In this document: one piece after another, positions 7,240 through 16,321 of the stretch
Position numbering within the stretch: the stretch's first letter is position 1
Layout of the letters: the number at the start of each line of letters is the position of its first letter
DNA from: Verrucomicrobiota bacterium
GTDB taxonomy: Bacteria; Verrucomicrobiota; Verrucomicrobiia; Chthoniobacterales; SZAS-18
Length of the DNA: 64,000 bases
Assembly (NCBI GenBank): GCA_025353105.1
Contig: JANXRG010000067.1
Span: 1 to 64,000, forward strand
Direction: 5' to 3'
Notes under the pieces: generated by a model
The model's database searches: none
What the model was told of the DNA's origin: nothing
Seen by the model: the letters and a program-made list of their open reading frames with translations, nothing else
Made by a program: the position numbers and the translations under genes

Positions 7240-10200
7240 TTAAGAGACTGACATCGGTTCTCTCGTGGCGGGTGCGATTTGCTTTTTTTGGATCGATTTG
7301 ATCGTGCTCACCCGCGCCAAAAAAATCGAACAGACAACGGGCAACACAATTAGGGTGAGGATCGTCGACGAGATCAGGCCGCCAACGATGACGACGGCGA
7401 AGGGCCGCGCGGTTTCGGCGCCGACTGCGTGTGAGAGGGCGGCTGGCAAAAGGCCGAGCGCCGCCATCGCGGAGGTCATCAACACGGGCCGAAGCCGGGA
7501 AAGGGCCGCCTCCCGGATCGAGTCCAACAAATCGCGGCCGGACTGATCCAGCTCGCGAATGCGTTCCAGCAGGATCACGCCGTTCTGCACGCTGGCGCCG
7601 AAGAGCGCCACGAAGCCCACCAGCGCCGACACGCTCAAGGGGAGCCCCGCAAGCCAAAGACCCACGATTCCGCCAATCGCCGACAGCGGGACGTTGAGCA
7701 AGATGATGGACGCCTGCTTAAGGCTGCCGAACGCGGTGAAGAGCAGAAAGAAGATTACGCCGAGCGTTATTGGCACCACGATGAGCAGTCGGGCGAGGGC
7801 GCGCTGTTGGTTCTCGAAGCTGCCGGACCAGACGACGCGATATCCCAGCGGAAACTTCACGCTGCCATTCACGTCGCGCTGGGCCTGCGCAATGACGGTG
7901 CCGAGGTCGCGATCCCGAACCCCAAACTTGACGGCGATCCGTCGTTCGTTGTCCTCGCGATAAATTCGCCCGTAGCCACCCCGGACGGAAACGTCGGCCA
8001 CCGCGCCCAGGGTGACGAACTCGCCTGCCGTGCCGAAGGTCGGAATCGCGCGAATGGTTTCGAGGTTTTCGACGGCGTCGGGACGAAGTTTAATCGCCAG
8101 ATCGAACGATCGTTCCCCTTCGATAATCTGCGTGGCAACTTTCCCACCCAGGGCGGTTTCAATGAGTTGATCGACGTCGCCGATGCTGAGGCCGTAACGC
8201 GCCACCGCTCCGCGATCGACGCGGATTTGGATCTGCGGCTGCCCGGCCAAGCGTTCCGCGCTCACCTCCACCGCGCCCGGCACGCGTTGGACGATTTTCG
8301 TGATTTGGTCGGCGAGCTCCTGCAACTTCTGCGGATCGGGCCCAAAAATCTTGATGCCCAGTTCCCCTTTGATGCCGCTCACCGCCTCGTTGACGTTATC
8401 CTCGATGACCTGGCTGAAGAGATAGTCCACGCCGGGTAACTTTTGTAGCGCCTCGCTCATTTTGGCGACGAGCCCCGGCCGATCCTTCGCGGTTGTCCAT
8501 TCTTCCGGGGGTCGAAGGTCCACGTAGGTCTCGCACTGGTTGAAGCCGCCGACGTCCGTCCCATCGTCGGGCCGTCCGAGTTGGCTGACCACGGTTTTCA
8601 CCTCGGGGAACGACGCGAGGGTTTCCCGGACTTTTTTCACCACGCGCGCCGCCTCCGTCGGTGCGATGGACTCGGGCATCGTGACGTGCAGCCACAAGGC
8701 GCCTTCCTCAAGTTTCGGCAGAAACTCCGACCCAAGGCGCGCCACGAGAATGACGGCGAGCACGATTGCAATCGCGGAAGTCGCGAGGACCGCGCCACGC
8801 CGGCGCAGCGCAAGATCAAGCAGGGGTGCGTAGCGGCGCCGCAGTTGGCGAACCAAACCGAATCCAATCTTTCTTTCACCTGCATCGCCCCGCTCGGTCG
8901 GGTCGCTTGGTTTGTCCGCCTTCAAAAAGAATCTCGCAAAACAAGGAACAACGATGAGCGCGAGCAGGGTGCCGACCAAAATCGCAAACGTCAGGGTGAG
9001 CGCCATCGGCCGGAAGATTCGGCCTTCGACGCGCTGCATGGTGAACAACGGCAGGAAGGCCGTGAGCAGAATCATTTTCGAAAACAGAATCGGCTTCACC
9101 ATGGACGACGTTCCTTCGACGATCGCCTGCCACACATTCAGACCGTTGTTCTTCCGATCCTCGATCAAGCGAATGATGTTCTCGATCACGACGACCGCGG
9201 AATCGACAATGATTCCAAAATCGATGGCCCCCAGGGAAATAAGGTTTGCGGGAACGTGCTGCAGATCGAGCAGCATGAAGGCTCCGAGGAGCGCGAGCGG
9301 AATGACCGATGCCACGATCAAGGCCGACCGAAAGTTTCGGATTCCCAGAAACGCGATCAGAACCGCGAGCACCAGAGCAATCCCCGCGATCATGTTCTCC
9401 CGCACGGTGTGCAGGGTTCGGGCGATGAGCTCGGTCCGATCATAATGCGGGACCAGTCGAACCCCCGGCGGAAGATGGTTTCGACTTATCTCTTCCGCCT
9501 TCGCCTTGACGCGCTGCAGCACATCAAGGGCATTTTCGCCCTTTCGCATGAGCACGATTCCCTGCACGACATCATCCTGATCCGTCTTTGCTGGTGCGAC
9601 GCCGGCCCGAGGTTTGTTCAACCCGACGCGTCCCAGCCGCAGTTGATGGCCGATTTCGACGCTCGCCACGTCGCTGACCTTGATGGGCGTGTTATTGCGC
9701 ACCGCGAGAACAATCGAGCGAACGTCGTCGAGGGTTTGAATCAGGCCGAGTCCGCGGACAATAAAGATCTGCGAACCGCGCTCGACGTACGCGCCGCCAG
9801 CGTTCTGGTTGCCGGTGCCCAACGCGTCGGCGACCTGTTTCAGACTGAGATTGTAGCTCTTGAGTTTCAGCGGATCGACGAGCACCTGGTATTGCTTCGT
9901 CGGCCCCCCAAAACCAACGACGTCGACGACGCCCGGCACGGTTCGGAACTGGCGCTCAACCACCCAATCCTCGAGGGCGCGCAACTCGGTCGGGGCGAAG
10001 TCCGGCCCGGCTTGAAGCGTGTAGCGAAAAATTTCGCCCACCGGCGTCGAATCCGGAGACAGATTTGCCTGCGCGCCAGGCGGCATGACGATGCCGGCCA
10101 ACTGCTGGCTCACCAGACTTCTCGCTTGATAGTTGTCGGCGTCGTCCTCAAAGACCACCGTCACCACTGACAGGCCGAACAACGAGATCGAGCGAAGACT

Positions 10201-10437
10201 GGCCCGCCGCGGCAGCGCGTTGAGCTGGTTTTCGATCGGAACCGTCACGAACTTCTCCACCTCTTCCGCGGCGTGGCCGGCCCAGAGTGTGATGACTTGC
10301 GCCTGGATATTCGTGACGTCGGGGTAGGCCTCGACGGGCAGGCGCTGAAACGCCAGGACTCCGGCCAGCGTGTAGCCGATCAGGAGCCCAACGACGATCA
10401 TCCGATGGCGGACAACCGCTTGGATGAATGCCTTCAT
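7240..10437 (-). CDS. czcA: CzcA-like heavy-metal RND efflux pump (HME family)
   Basis: A 1065-residue inner-membrane RND transporter that exports divalent metal ions by proton antiport as part of a trans-envelope complex. Seen: the N-terminal helix MIVVGLLIGYTLAGVLAF, PVEAYPDVTNIQAQVIT typical of HME pumps, the helix-4 signature DFGIIVDSAVVVIEN near residue 400 with both Asp and the Glu of the Co/Zn/Cd-type (CzcA) motif, and two duplicated halves each with a large periplasmic domain. CusA/SilA copper-silver pumps carry a different helix-4 motif, so Co/Zn/Cd is more likely, but ion choice is inference. Its start overlaps the czcB stop by 4 bases. Confidence 0.93.
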   Translation of the reverse strand: MKAFIQAVVRHRMIVVGLLIGYTLAGVLAFQRLPVEAYPDVTNIQAQVITLWAGHAAEEVEKFVTVPIENQLNALPRRASLRSISLFGLSVVTVVFEDDADNYQARSLVSQQLAGIVMPPGAQANLSPDSTPVGEIFRYTLQAGPDFAPTELRALEDWVVERQFRTVPGVVDVVGFGGPTKQYQVLVDPLKLKSYNLSLKQVADALGTGNQNAGGAYVERGSQIFIVRGLGLIQTLDDVRSIVLAVRNNTPIKVSDVASVEIGHQLRLGRVGLNKPRAGVAPAKTDQDDVVQGIVLMRKGENALDVLQRVKAKAEEISRNHLPPGVRLVPHYDRTELIARTLHTVRENMIAGIALVLAVLIAFLGIRNFRSALIVASVIPLALLGAFMLLDLQHVPANLISLGAIDFGIIVDSAVVVIENIIRLIEDRKNNGLNVWQAIVEGTSSMVKPILFSKMILLTAFLPLFTMQRVEGRIFRPMALTLTFAILVGTLLALIVVPCFARFFLKADKPSDPTERGDAGERKIGFGLVRQLRRRYAPLLDLALRRRGAVLATSAIAIVLAVILVARLGSEFLPKLEEGALWLHVTMPESIAPTEAARVVKKVRETLASFPEVKTVVSQLGRPDDGTDVGGFNQCETYVDLRPPEEWTTAKDRPGLVAKMSEALQKLPGVDYLFSQVIEDNVNEAVSGIKGELGIKIFGPDPQKLQELADQITKIVQRVPGAVEVSAERLAGQPQIQIRVDRGAVARYGLSIGDVDQLIETALGGKVATQIIEGERSFDLAIKLRPDAVENLETIRAIPTFGTAGEFVTLGAVADVSVRGGYGRIYREDNERRIAVKFGVRDRDLGTVIAQAQRDVNGSVKFPLGYRVVWSGSFENQQRALARLLIVVPITLGVIFFLLFTAFGSLKQASIILLNVPLSAIGGIVGLWLAGLPLSVSALVGFVALFGASVQNGVILLERIRELDQSGRDLLDSIREAALSRLRPVLMTSAMAALGLLPAALSHAVGAETARPFAVVIVGGLISSTILTLIVLPVVCSIFLARVSTIKSIQKKQIAPATREPMSVS

Positions 10438-11663
10438 AGCGGTCGAGGCGTCACCGCCGCCGCGGCACCGACGGGCGCTTTATTTTCCGCCGTTTCGTTG
10501 TCCTCCAGCAGTAATTCGTTTATCAACAGATTACCGTGCGAAACGATTCGCTGGCCCGCGCTGAGGCCACGCACGACCACGATGGGTGTCTCCCCTCCAC
10601 CTTCGCGTTCCACCGTCACCTCCCGGCGCTCAAATTTGCGTGGGGCCGCTTCCACGAACACAAAATACTTGCCGCCCAGATAAATCACGGACCGGCTCGG
10701 CACCTCAACGTCCGTCGTGGACTCCGCGACCTCGGTGACCCGGACGTTGACGTACATCTCCGCTTTGAGAAAACCTTCTGCGTTGTCGATACTGGCGCGC
10801 ACGCGTGCCACGCGGGTCAGCGGATCGAGAAAGGCGCCGATAACGTCGACCTGGCCGGTGAAAACGCGCGCCGGATACGCGGGCGTTCGGACCTCGACGG
10901 GTTGCTTCAGCTTGAGCTTGTTCAAATCGTTCTCCGGCACATCAAGGACCACCCACAGCCTGGTCGGATTCGTAATCGTGAACAAAGGCGCGGTCAGTTG
11001 CGGAGTGCTGGCCAGGATCATGTCAGATCGGATCTCCTGGCCGACGTTAAGATTCCGGTCCACCACGATCCCTTCGATCGGGGTTGCGAGGTGGTACACA
11101 TCGCTAAAATCGCCCTCGAGCGCCCCCAGAAGCTGAAGTCGCGCGGCGGCCCTTTGCTTTTCCGCCGATGCCCGCAGGAAATCAGCCTGGGCGCTGTCGA
11201 GGTCCTTCTGTGCCGCCGCACCGTGCTCGCGCAACGCCTTGACGCGCGTGAGCGTCTTGTCGGTCTGCGCAAAATCGCCCGCCGCCTTGCGGTAATCGGC
11301 CTGCGCCTGTCCAAATTCCGGCGACCGCAGGAGCGCAAGGTCGTCACCGGGATTCAGGTGCTGCCCGATTTCGGCGACGACTTTCTCGACGCGTCCGGCG
11401 ATGGGCGAGAACACCCGGTTGGTGAAGTCCTCGTTCCACGTCAGTCGGCCCGTAAAGCGGAACTCACTTTGCCGAACCGGCGTCGCCTCCGTGACTTGGA
11501 TGGAGCCGAGCTGCGGGCTTTCGCGGGGGAATTCAACGTCGTGCGCGGTGGCGCGAACGGGCGCCGCGTTCTCGGTCGAAGCGGGGGATTTGCGACAGGC
11601 GCCGATCGCGAACGGCACGAGCAGCCCGGCGAGGGCGCGAAGGATTGGGCGGGGTGCGGTCAT
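10434..11663 (-). CDS. czcB: CzcB-like efflux RND periplasmic adaptor (lipoprotein)
   Basis: A 409-residue membrane-fusion protein that joins the RND pump to the outer-membrane channel. The N-terminus carries a lipobox ending GACRKSPAS, with Cys at about residue 22, so it is likely lipid-anchored. Then come the barrel-sandwich half-motif GRVEKVVAEIGQHLNPGDDLALL, an alpha-helical hairpin (about 125-190), and the second lipoyl half with RLWVVLDVPENDLNKLKL. The C-terminal beta-barrel includes GGKYFVFVEAAPRKFERREV. It overlaps both neighbours by 4 bases, giving a tightly coupled czcC-czcB-czcA unit. Confidence 0.92.
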   Translation of the reverse strand: MTAPRPILRALAGLLVPFAIGACRKSPASTENAAPVRATAHDVEFPRESPQLGSIQVTEATPVRQSEFRFTGRLTWNEDFTNRVFSPIAGRVEKVVAEIGQHLNPGDDLALLRSPEFGQAQADYRKAAGDFAQTDKTLTRVKALREHGAAAQKDLDSAQADFLRASAEKQRAAARLQLLGALEGDFSDVYHLATPIEGIVVDRNLNVGQEIRSDMILASTPQLTAPLFTITNPTRLWVVLDVPENDLNKLKLKQPVEVRTPAYPARVFTGQVDVIGAFLDPLTRVARVRASIDNAEGFLKAEMYVNVRVTEVAESTTDVEVPSRSVIYLGGKYFVFVEAAPRKFERREVTVEREGGGETPIVVVRGLSAGQRIVSHGNLLINELLLEDNETAENKAPVGAAAAVTPRPL

Positions 11664-12979
11664 CGGGTCGGAAGTCGGTTCGGCGTGGTCGAACGAACGG
11701 GCTGGTTGAGCGCCGCGGAAAGGGCGGCGGCGGCGGAAGCACGATCCGCCTGGGCCTGGAGCGTGGCCGCTCGCACCTCATTCGCCGCGCGTTGGGCCGT
11801 GAGGAGGTCGACCAGGCTGGCACCGCCCCTTGCGTAGGCGAAGGAAACGGATTCGCGCACCCGCTCGGCCTGCGCGGAGATCTGCTCCTCGTAACGGTGG
11901 GCGCGGGCGTTGGCCTCCTGATACGCTCCGCGCGCCGCCGCTACGTCCGCCCGGTAGATGGATTGCGTCTGATCCACCTTTGCCGCGGCCTGCAACTGCG
12001 CCGCCCGCGCGGTCCGGACAGCCCCCAAATTGTAATTTGGCAACGGCAACGGAATCGTCATCGCGAAACCGAGCGATTGCAGCGTGGCGGTCGGTTCGCG
12101 TTCGTATTGAAGCTGAAACGTCGGATCCGGAATCCGGTTTGCCTTTTCCAACTTCAGATCGGCGGTTGCCTTGGCCAGCGACGCGCGCGCAGCCGCAATG
12201 TCGGGTCGGAGCGGCGCGCCGATCCCCACGCCCGACGAAATCAAATGGCCAAGACGGGAAAGCGTGTCGGCCAGCTGAATTTGGCCGTCTGGATTTGCGT
12301 TTCCCAGCAGCAGCTGCAGCTGGATGCGCGCCGCCAGGGCGGCATTGGCGGCGCTCCGGGCATTAAGTTCCAGCTGCGCGGCGGCGACCTCGATTTGGTC
12401 CCGATCTGCGTTTGAAATATCGCCGGCCTGCAATCGAGCCGCGGCGATCGAAGCCTCCCGCCGCAGACTCAAGGCAGAATTTTCCAACACGGCTCGATTC
12501 CCGTCCGCCAGCAACGCCGCGAGGTAAGCCTTGGTGACGTTCAGGTCGAGTTGCCGGCGAACTTCGTCGAGCCGCGCGCGCGCGGCCGCGACCGCCGCCT
12601 CCGCCGACGCGCGGCGTTGCGTGCGCTTTCCGCCCACCTCGACGAGCTGACCGATCGAAGCGATGGAATCGTAGCTGCGCTGGAAGAAGGAGTTGCCCTG
12701 CGTCGTCCCATTGGGCTGCGTCAGTTTGTACTTCGAACTGCTGAGGCCGAGGATGGGATTGGGAAATTGACCCGCCGTGCGTTGTTGGCCGAGAGCGACT
12801 TCGACGTCGCCCCGCGCTGCACGCAGGTCAAAGTTGCCTTCGTCGGCGAGACGCAGGGCGTCGTCGAGACTGAGTCTGCTGGGCCGACCGGAAGCACGGG
12901 CGGACCGACCGGCGCAGGAGACGGCGAATAGAATGAGCGTGGCAATACCCACAAGGCTGGAGCGGAACACGATGGACAA
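11660..12979 (-). CDS. czcC: CzcC-like TolC-family outer membrane efflux protein
   Basis: A 439-residue outer-membrane factor. It has a signal sequence, possibly a lipoprotein one (LFAVSCAGRS, Cys about residue 22), followed by two OEP repeats. The first begins LSLDDALRLADEGNFDLRAA and contains GQFPNPILGLSSSKY; the second contains LRPDIAAARASLAKATADL and a long coiled coil ending in SLVDLLTAQRAANEVRAA. The channel completes the RND efflux complex. The 125-base gap upstream of its start contains a GC-rich palindrome, so it may have its own promoter as well as readthrough from the two-component genes. Confidence 0.91.
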   Translation of the reverse strand: MSIVFRSSLVGIATLILFAVSCAGRSARASGRPSRLSLDDALRLADEGNFDLRAARGDVEVALGQQRTAGQFPNPILGLSSSKYKLTQPNGTTQGNSFFQRSYDSIASIGQLVEVGGKRTQRRASAEAAVAAARARLDEVRRQLDLNVTKAYLAALLADGNRAVLENSALSLRREASIAAARLQAGDISNADRDQIEVAAAQLELNARSAANAALAARIQLQLLLGNANPDGQIQLADTLSRLGHLISSGVGIGAPLRPDIAAARASLAKATADLKLEKANRIPDPTFQLQYEREPTATLQSLGFAMTIPLPLPNYNLGAVRTARAAQLQAAAKVDQTQSIYRADVAAARGAYQEANARAHRYEEQISAQAERVRESVSFAYARGGASLVDLLTAQRAANEVRAATLQAQADRASAAAALSAALNQPVRSTTPNRLPTR

Positions 12980-13050
12980 ACCGGCTGAGGCGGGAACGAG
13001 GACTAAATTCCCTGCGCAGAATCTGCCTCCGCGCCGGCGGCCGCGCCATT

Positions 13051-13084
13051 GGGCCGCGCCTCGTTGTCATGTTAGGCGCGGCCC
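13051..13084 (-). terminator. GC-rich hairpin between the response regulator and czcC
   Basis: An 11-bp perfect inverted repeat (13051-13061 with 13074-13084) around a 12-nt loop lies 20 bases after the response regulator stop on the minus strand. No T-run follows, so it may be a weak terminator, an attenuating structure before czcC, or a copy of a palindromic intergenic repeat. Confidence 0.5.
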
Positions 13085-13104
13085 TACACCCCGCCAACCC
13101 GCCT

Positions 13105-13797
13105 TCAGTCCGTCCCGGTCGAGCGTTCAACGAATCGAAGCGCCTCGCGCAGCAGTTCTCGCGCGTTGGCCAAGCCGAGTTTTGTTTTGATGCGCGCGCA
13201 ATACGCCTGGACCGTTTTCAAGCTGAGGTGCAGGTCGGCGGCAATTTCCGTCGTGCTCTTTCCCTGGCCAAGGAACCGAAAAACATCCAGCTCGCGGTCG
13301 CTCAACTCCGCGACGGCGGAATTCGGCCCGGGCTTGATCGGTCGTCCGGTCGCCAGGCGCTGAGCGACCACGTTGGCAAACGATTCACTCACGTAAACGC
13401 CGCCGTCCAGGACCCGTCGTACGGCCGTCAGGATCTTCGTCGTCGTCTCCCGCTTCATCACGTAGCCGCGCGCGCCAGCGCGCAGAGCCCGCTCCGCATA
13501 AAGGGTTTCATCGTGCATCGAAAGGACGACGACCGAGACATTGGGGCAATGAACCTTCAACTCCTTGACCAGTTCCATGCCGGATCCTCTCTTCAATGAA
13601 AGATCCACGACTGCGACCTCGGGTTTCTGGGCGATGATGGCCGAGAGCGCACCGGGCGCATCCTCGGCCTCACCGCAGACGATTAGGTCTCGTTGCTGGT
13701 TGAGCAGATTGCCGAGCGATTCGCGGACCAGCGGATGATCATCGACGATGAAAATCCGGTGTTTCGTGCTCTGGCGACGATCGATTTCGAGTGACAT
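13105..13797 (-). CDS. NarL/FixJ-family response regulator
   Basis: 230 residues. The N-terminal receiver domain (about 13-128) has acidic pocket D19-D20, phosphoacceptor D65 in VAVVDLSLKRGSG, Ser or Thr in VVVLSMHDE and Lys in GYVMKRE. The C-terminal LuxR-type helix-turn-helix (about 165-225) reads ELSDRELDVFRFLGQGKST and LHLSLKTVQAYCARIKTKLG. The ATG at 13797 was chosen because it leaves 4 bases after the kinase stop; a longer frame to 13881 overlaps the kinase. It is the likely activator of the downstream czcCBA genes, by position only. Confidence 0.92.
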   Translation of the reverse strand: MSLEIDRRQSTKHRIFIVDDHPLVRESLGNLLNQQRDLIVCGEAEDAPGALSAIIAQKPEVAVVDLSLKRGSGMELVKELKVHCPNVSVVVLSMHDETLYAERALRAGARGYVMKRETTTKILTAVRRVLDGGVYVSESFANVVAQRLATGRPIKPGPNSAVAELSDRELDVFRFLGQGKSTTEIAADLHLSLKTVQAYCARIKTKLGLANARELLREALRFVERSTGTD

Positions 13798-13801
13798 CAG
13801 A

Positions 13802-14944
13802 CTAGGCAGCGGTGAAATCGACGGGACGGACTTTCGCAGAATCTCCGGGCGACGGAACGGAGCAGTGGACCATCGTCCCACCTTCCGGTCGCCGCCGCAC
13901 CCAAAACGTGGCGCCCATCAACTCGGCGCGGTGAGCCATCGCGCGCAATCCCAGGCCGGCCCGGCCCCGATCCGTTGACTCCGGGATGCCAACCCCGTCG
14001 TCCGCCACCTCGAGCGTGGTGGCGTTGGTGGCGTCCCGGTTGAGGCGAATCTCGATCGCGCGCGCGCCGCCGTGCCGAACGGCGTTGGTGATGGCTTCCT
14101 GGGCGATGCGATAGAGATGCGTCGCGGCGGCGGGATCGTCGACGACCGCGTCGGTTTCACATTCGAGATCGCAAATCACCTGAAAGTGCTTGGCAGCATA
14201 GGCGCGCAGATCCTGAAACGCGGTGACGAGGCCCTCGGCATTTAGCGCCACCGGCGAGAGGCCGTGGGCCAGCGACCGCGTGATCTCAATCGCCTCGTTG
14301 ATCAATGCCACGACCCGCTCCGCCTCCGGAGCTTCCTTCGCCCCGCGGGTCATGAGGCGCTCGCTCAGGAGCTGACCGGTCAAGGCCGCACCGGTCAGGT
14401 GCTGGCCCAATCCGTCGTGCAAGTCGTGACCGATCCGGCTCTGCTCCCGCTCACTCACTTCCAGAATCTCTCGTTCGAGGCGTTCCCGCTCCCGCATCTC
14501 CCGGCTGAGCGCGGCGGTCCGTTGGACCACGCGGGATTCCAACTCAGTCAGCAGCCGGCGGAGGGTCGACAAAAGCCAGACCACGATCAGGAAAGCCACC
14601 AGCCCGATCGCCGCATTCCAGCCGACAATCCCGGCTTTCGTGTCGAGCGCGCCGGCCGCGAAATCGCCCAACAACCAAATACCAAAGCTGAGGATGGACA
14701 AGACGATCCCGTAGCTTCGATCGACAAACCAAACCCCAAGGGCGATCGGCAGGATGTAAAAGACCAGCAATGAGCGCTCGAAACCGGTGAGGTAGTCCGC
14801 CGCGCCCACCAGGAGGACCAACAGCAGCGTCAGGCCCGCGTGAAATCGGCGGGAACGTCGCGCCAGCGATCGCATCAGCCGGGCCACCAGGCCGGAGAAA
14901 TCCGGCTCGCCTGCGCTCGCTCGATCGGAGCCCCGTGTGGTCAT
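13802..14944 (-). CDS. Membrane sensor histidine kinase (HisKA_3 / NarX-DegS type)
   Basis: 380 residues. Four predicted membrane segments (about 37-50, 58-75, 78-97, 108-127) with short loops form the sensing part. A coiled coil (about 130-165) leads into the dimerisation domain SEREQSRIGHDLHDGLGQH with the phospho-accepting His at about 176. The HATPase region holds the N-box VRHGGARAIEI and the G-box EVADDGVGIPE and GRAGLGLRAMAHRAE. No periplasmic domain is large enough to bind a ligand alone, so the signal may be sensed in the membrane. It is 3 bases after the porin and 4 before its regulator. Confidence 0.92.
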   Translation of the reverse strand: MTTRGSDRASAGEPDFSGLVARLMRSLARRSRRFHAGLTLLLVLLVGAADYLTGFERSLLVFYILPIALGVWFVDRSYGIVLSILSFGIWLLGDFAAGALDTKAGIVGWNAAIGLVAFLIVVWLLSTLRRLLTELESRVVQRTAALSREMRERERLEREILEVSEREQSRIGHDLHDGLGQHLTGAALTGQLLSERLMTRGAKEAPEAERVVALINEAIEITRSLAHGLSPVALNAEGLVTAFQDLRAYAAKHFQVICDLECETDAVVDDPAAATHLYRIAQEAITNAVRHGGARAIEIRLNRDATNATTLEVADDGVGIPESTDRGRAGLGLRAMAHRAELMGATFWVRRRPEGGTMVHCSVPSPGDSAKVRPVDFTAA

Positions 14945-14947
14945 TGG

Positions 14948-16321
14948 TCAGCGCGGATATTCGAGGTGAATCCGCACGGAAAAAATGTTCGCGGGCCCTC
15001 GTTCTGAATTGTATCCGGGATTTCGCACGAATTGATAGCCAATCATGATGTTGGCAAACTTGAGCGGAGTGTTGGCATCATAGTAAAGCTCGACAAGCTG
15101 CTCCGGGGCATATCGAAGCCGTCCGTCTCCCAGCAGAATGCCGGAGCCGCCCGCTGCGAGATATTGTCCATGGATCGATGATAACCCGTTGATTGCGCCC
15201 GCGAGCCCAATCGTGTCGTTCGACCTCGCCCAACGCGAGCCCTTGAGCGTGACCCCGAGCGCGGCGCTTCGGTCCACCTCAGTGAACATCCATGACTCGG
15301 TGGCGCCGTCGTTGAGGCTCAGGCGTAGAAATGCGCCCAAGTCCTTTGCGAGTTCCTGTTCGAGGTTGACGGCGCCGCCGTATTTCCAGCGATACTTTCG
15401 GCTTTGCGTGATGTCGGCCGGGCCCGCGGCGGGATTTGTCCGGTAGCTGTTCACGGCGTCCTGATAGCTTCCCATGTGCGCATGATTGGCAAAGGTCAGC
15501 AGCCGCAATTTACCCGGTCGACCACCCAAAGCCTCGAATCGCTTCTCGAATTCGATGACCTGGGCACTCGCGTTCACCAGGTTGCTCTCCATCGCCAGGC
15601 CGTTCGCCACGCGCGGGACGGAAAAGAGGCCATAACGAATCGCCCATTTCTTCTGGTTCAGTTCGGCCACAAATCCGTAGGTGTACCCTTTCGCGTCGGC
15701 GGGATAATCCCAACCCGCGCTTTCCCATAGGCTCCAGTTCATGAAGCCGGTCCGCGGATCATGCGTGTACGAATTATCGTCGAAGAAATCTGACGCGGCC
15801 ATTTTCCCCAAGGTCAGCGTCAGGCGCGAAACATCCCGCTTGCCCGCGAGCTGATTTTTCGCGGCGGCGGCGTCTTCCTGATCACCGCCAAAGCCAAACA
15901 CCTGGCTGACATAAAATCTCTCGAGGTCCAGCTTGCCCGGAATGGAACCGGTCTTTGTCGCCTCCCCGTTTGGGAACCCCGCCACGCCATGGGTCAGATT
16001 CAGGCCCTGCCCCTGCGCATACTCCGGATTGATCACGAGCGCGGCCCCGTCCCACAGCCGGCGCGCGGCAAAGAGCGTCACGGTGACGGTTTCACGAGTT
16101 TGATTGGGAGTCAGACTATTGTCACCCCGGTACGGAGAACGGAAGTCGGTGACGCCCTGGAGGACGTTGGTGTTTTGGAAATAGAAACTCCAGCCGGCCG
16201 GTTGGGCGGGAACGGAAACGTCGGGGGGCGGACCCGCCGGGGTCGCGGGAATATCCGTGTCGCCGAGGACCGGACGAATCGTGAGGAGCAACGAACATGC
16301 GATCGAACAGAGAATTCGCAT
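14948..16321 (-). CDS. Outer-membrane carbohydrate-porin-like protein (OprB family)
   Basis: A 457-residue protein with a signal peptide (MRILCSIACSLLLTIRPVLG) and a beta-barrel pattern. Landmarks include WSFYFQNTNVLQGVTDFRSPY, FYVSQVFGFGGDQ, LTLGKMAASDFFDDNSY followed by DPRTGFMNWSLWESAGWDYPAD, and a C-terminal strand ending IFSVRIHLEYPR. These fit the OprB-type porin family. Its place at the head of a kinase-regulator-CzcCBA operon is unusual and may mean the porin serves metal or acid uptake rather than sugar; that is inference. I chose ATG 16321 at the signal peptide; ATG 16351 is an alternative. Confidence 0.8.
   Translation of the reverse strand: MRILCSIACSLLLTIRPVLGDTDIPATPAGPPPDVSVPAQPAGWSFYFQNTNVLQGVTDFRSPYRGDNSLTPNQTRETVTVTLFAARRLWDGAALVINPEYAQGQGLNLTHGVAGFPNGEATKTGSIPGKLDLERFYVSQVFGFGGDQEDAAAAKNQLAGKRDVSRLTLTLGKMAASDFFDDNSYTHDPRTGFMNWSLWESAGWDYPADAKGYTYGFVAELNQKKWAIRYGLFSVPRVANGLAMESNLVNASAQVIEFEKRFEALGGRPGKLRLLTFANHAHMGSYQDAVNSYRTNPAAGPADITQSRKYRWKYGGAVNLEQELAKDLGAFLRLSLNDGATESWMFTEVDRSAALGVTLKGSRWARSNDTIGLAGAINGLSSIHGQYLAAGGSGILLGDGRLRYAPEQLVELYYDANTPLKFANIMIGYQFVRNPGYNSERGPANIFSVRIHLEYPR

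Noticed and set aside
5976-7240. tRNA-Thr plus low-GC patch considered as an integrated genomic island
   Set aside because: No integrase, no direct repeat of the tRNA 3' end found in the window and only two genes; reported only as a composition anomaly.
8581-10170. Long plus-strand ORF (529 codons) opposite czcA
   Set aside because: It is the antisense shadow of the RND pump. Its composition is polar and repetitive, it has no recognisable motif, and the czcA motifs are unambiguous on the other strand.
13051-13084. GC-rich palindrome considered as a CRISPR repeat or riboswitch
   Set aside because: Only a single hairpin with no repeats at spacing and no conserved aptamer pattern; kept only as a hairpin. 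I saw no CRISPR array anywhere in the window.
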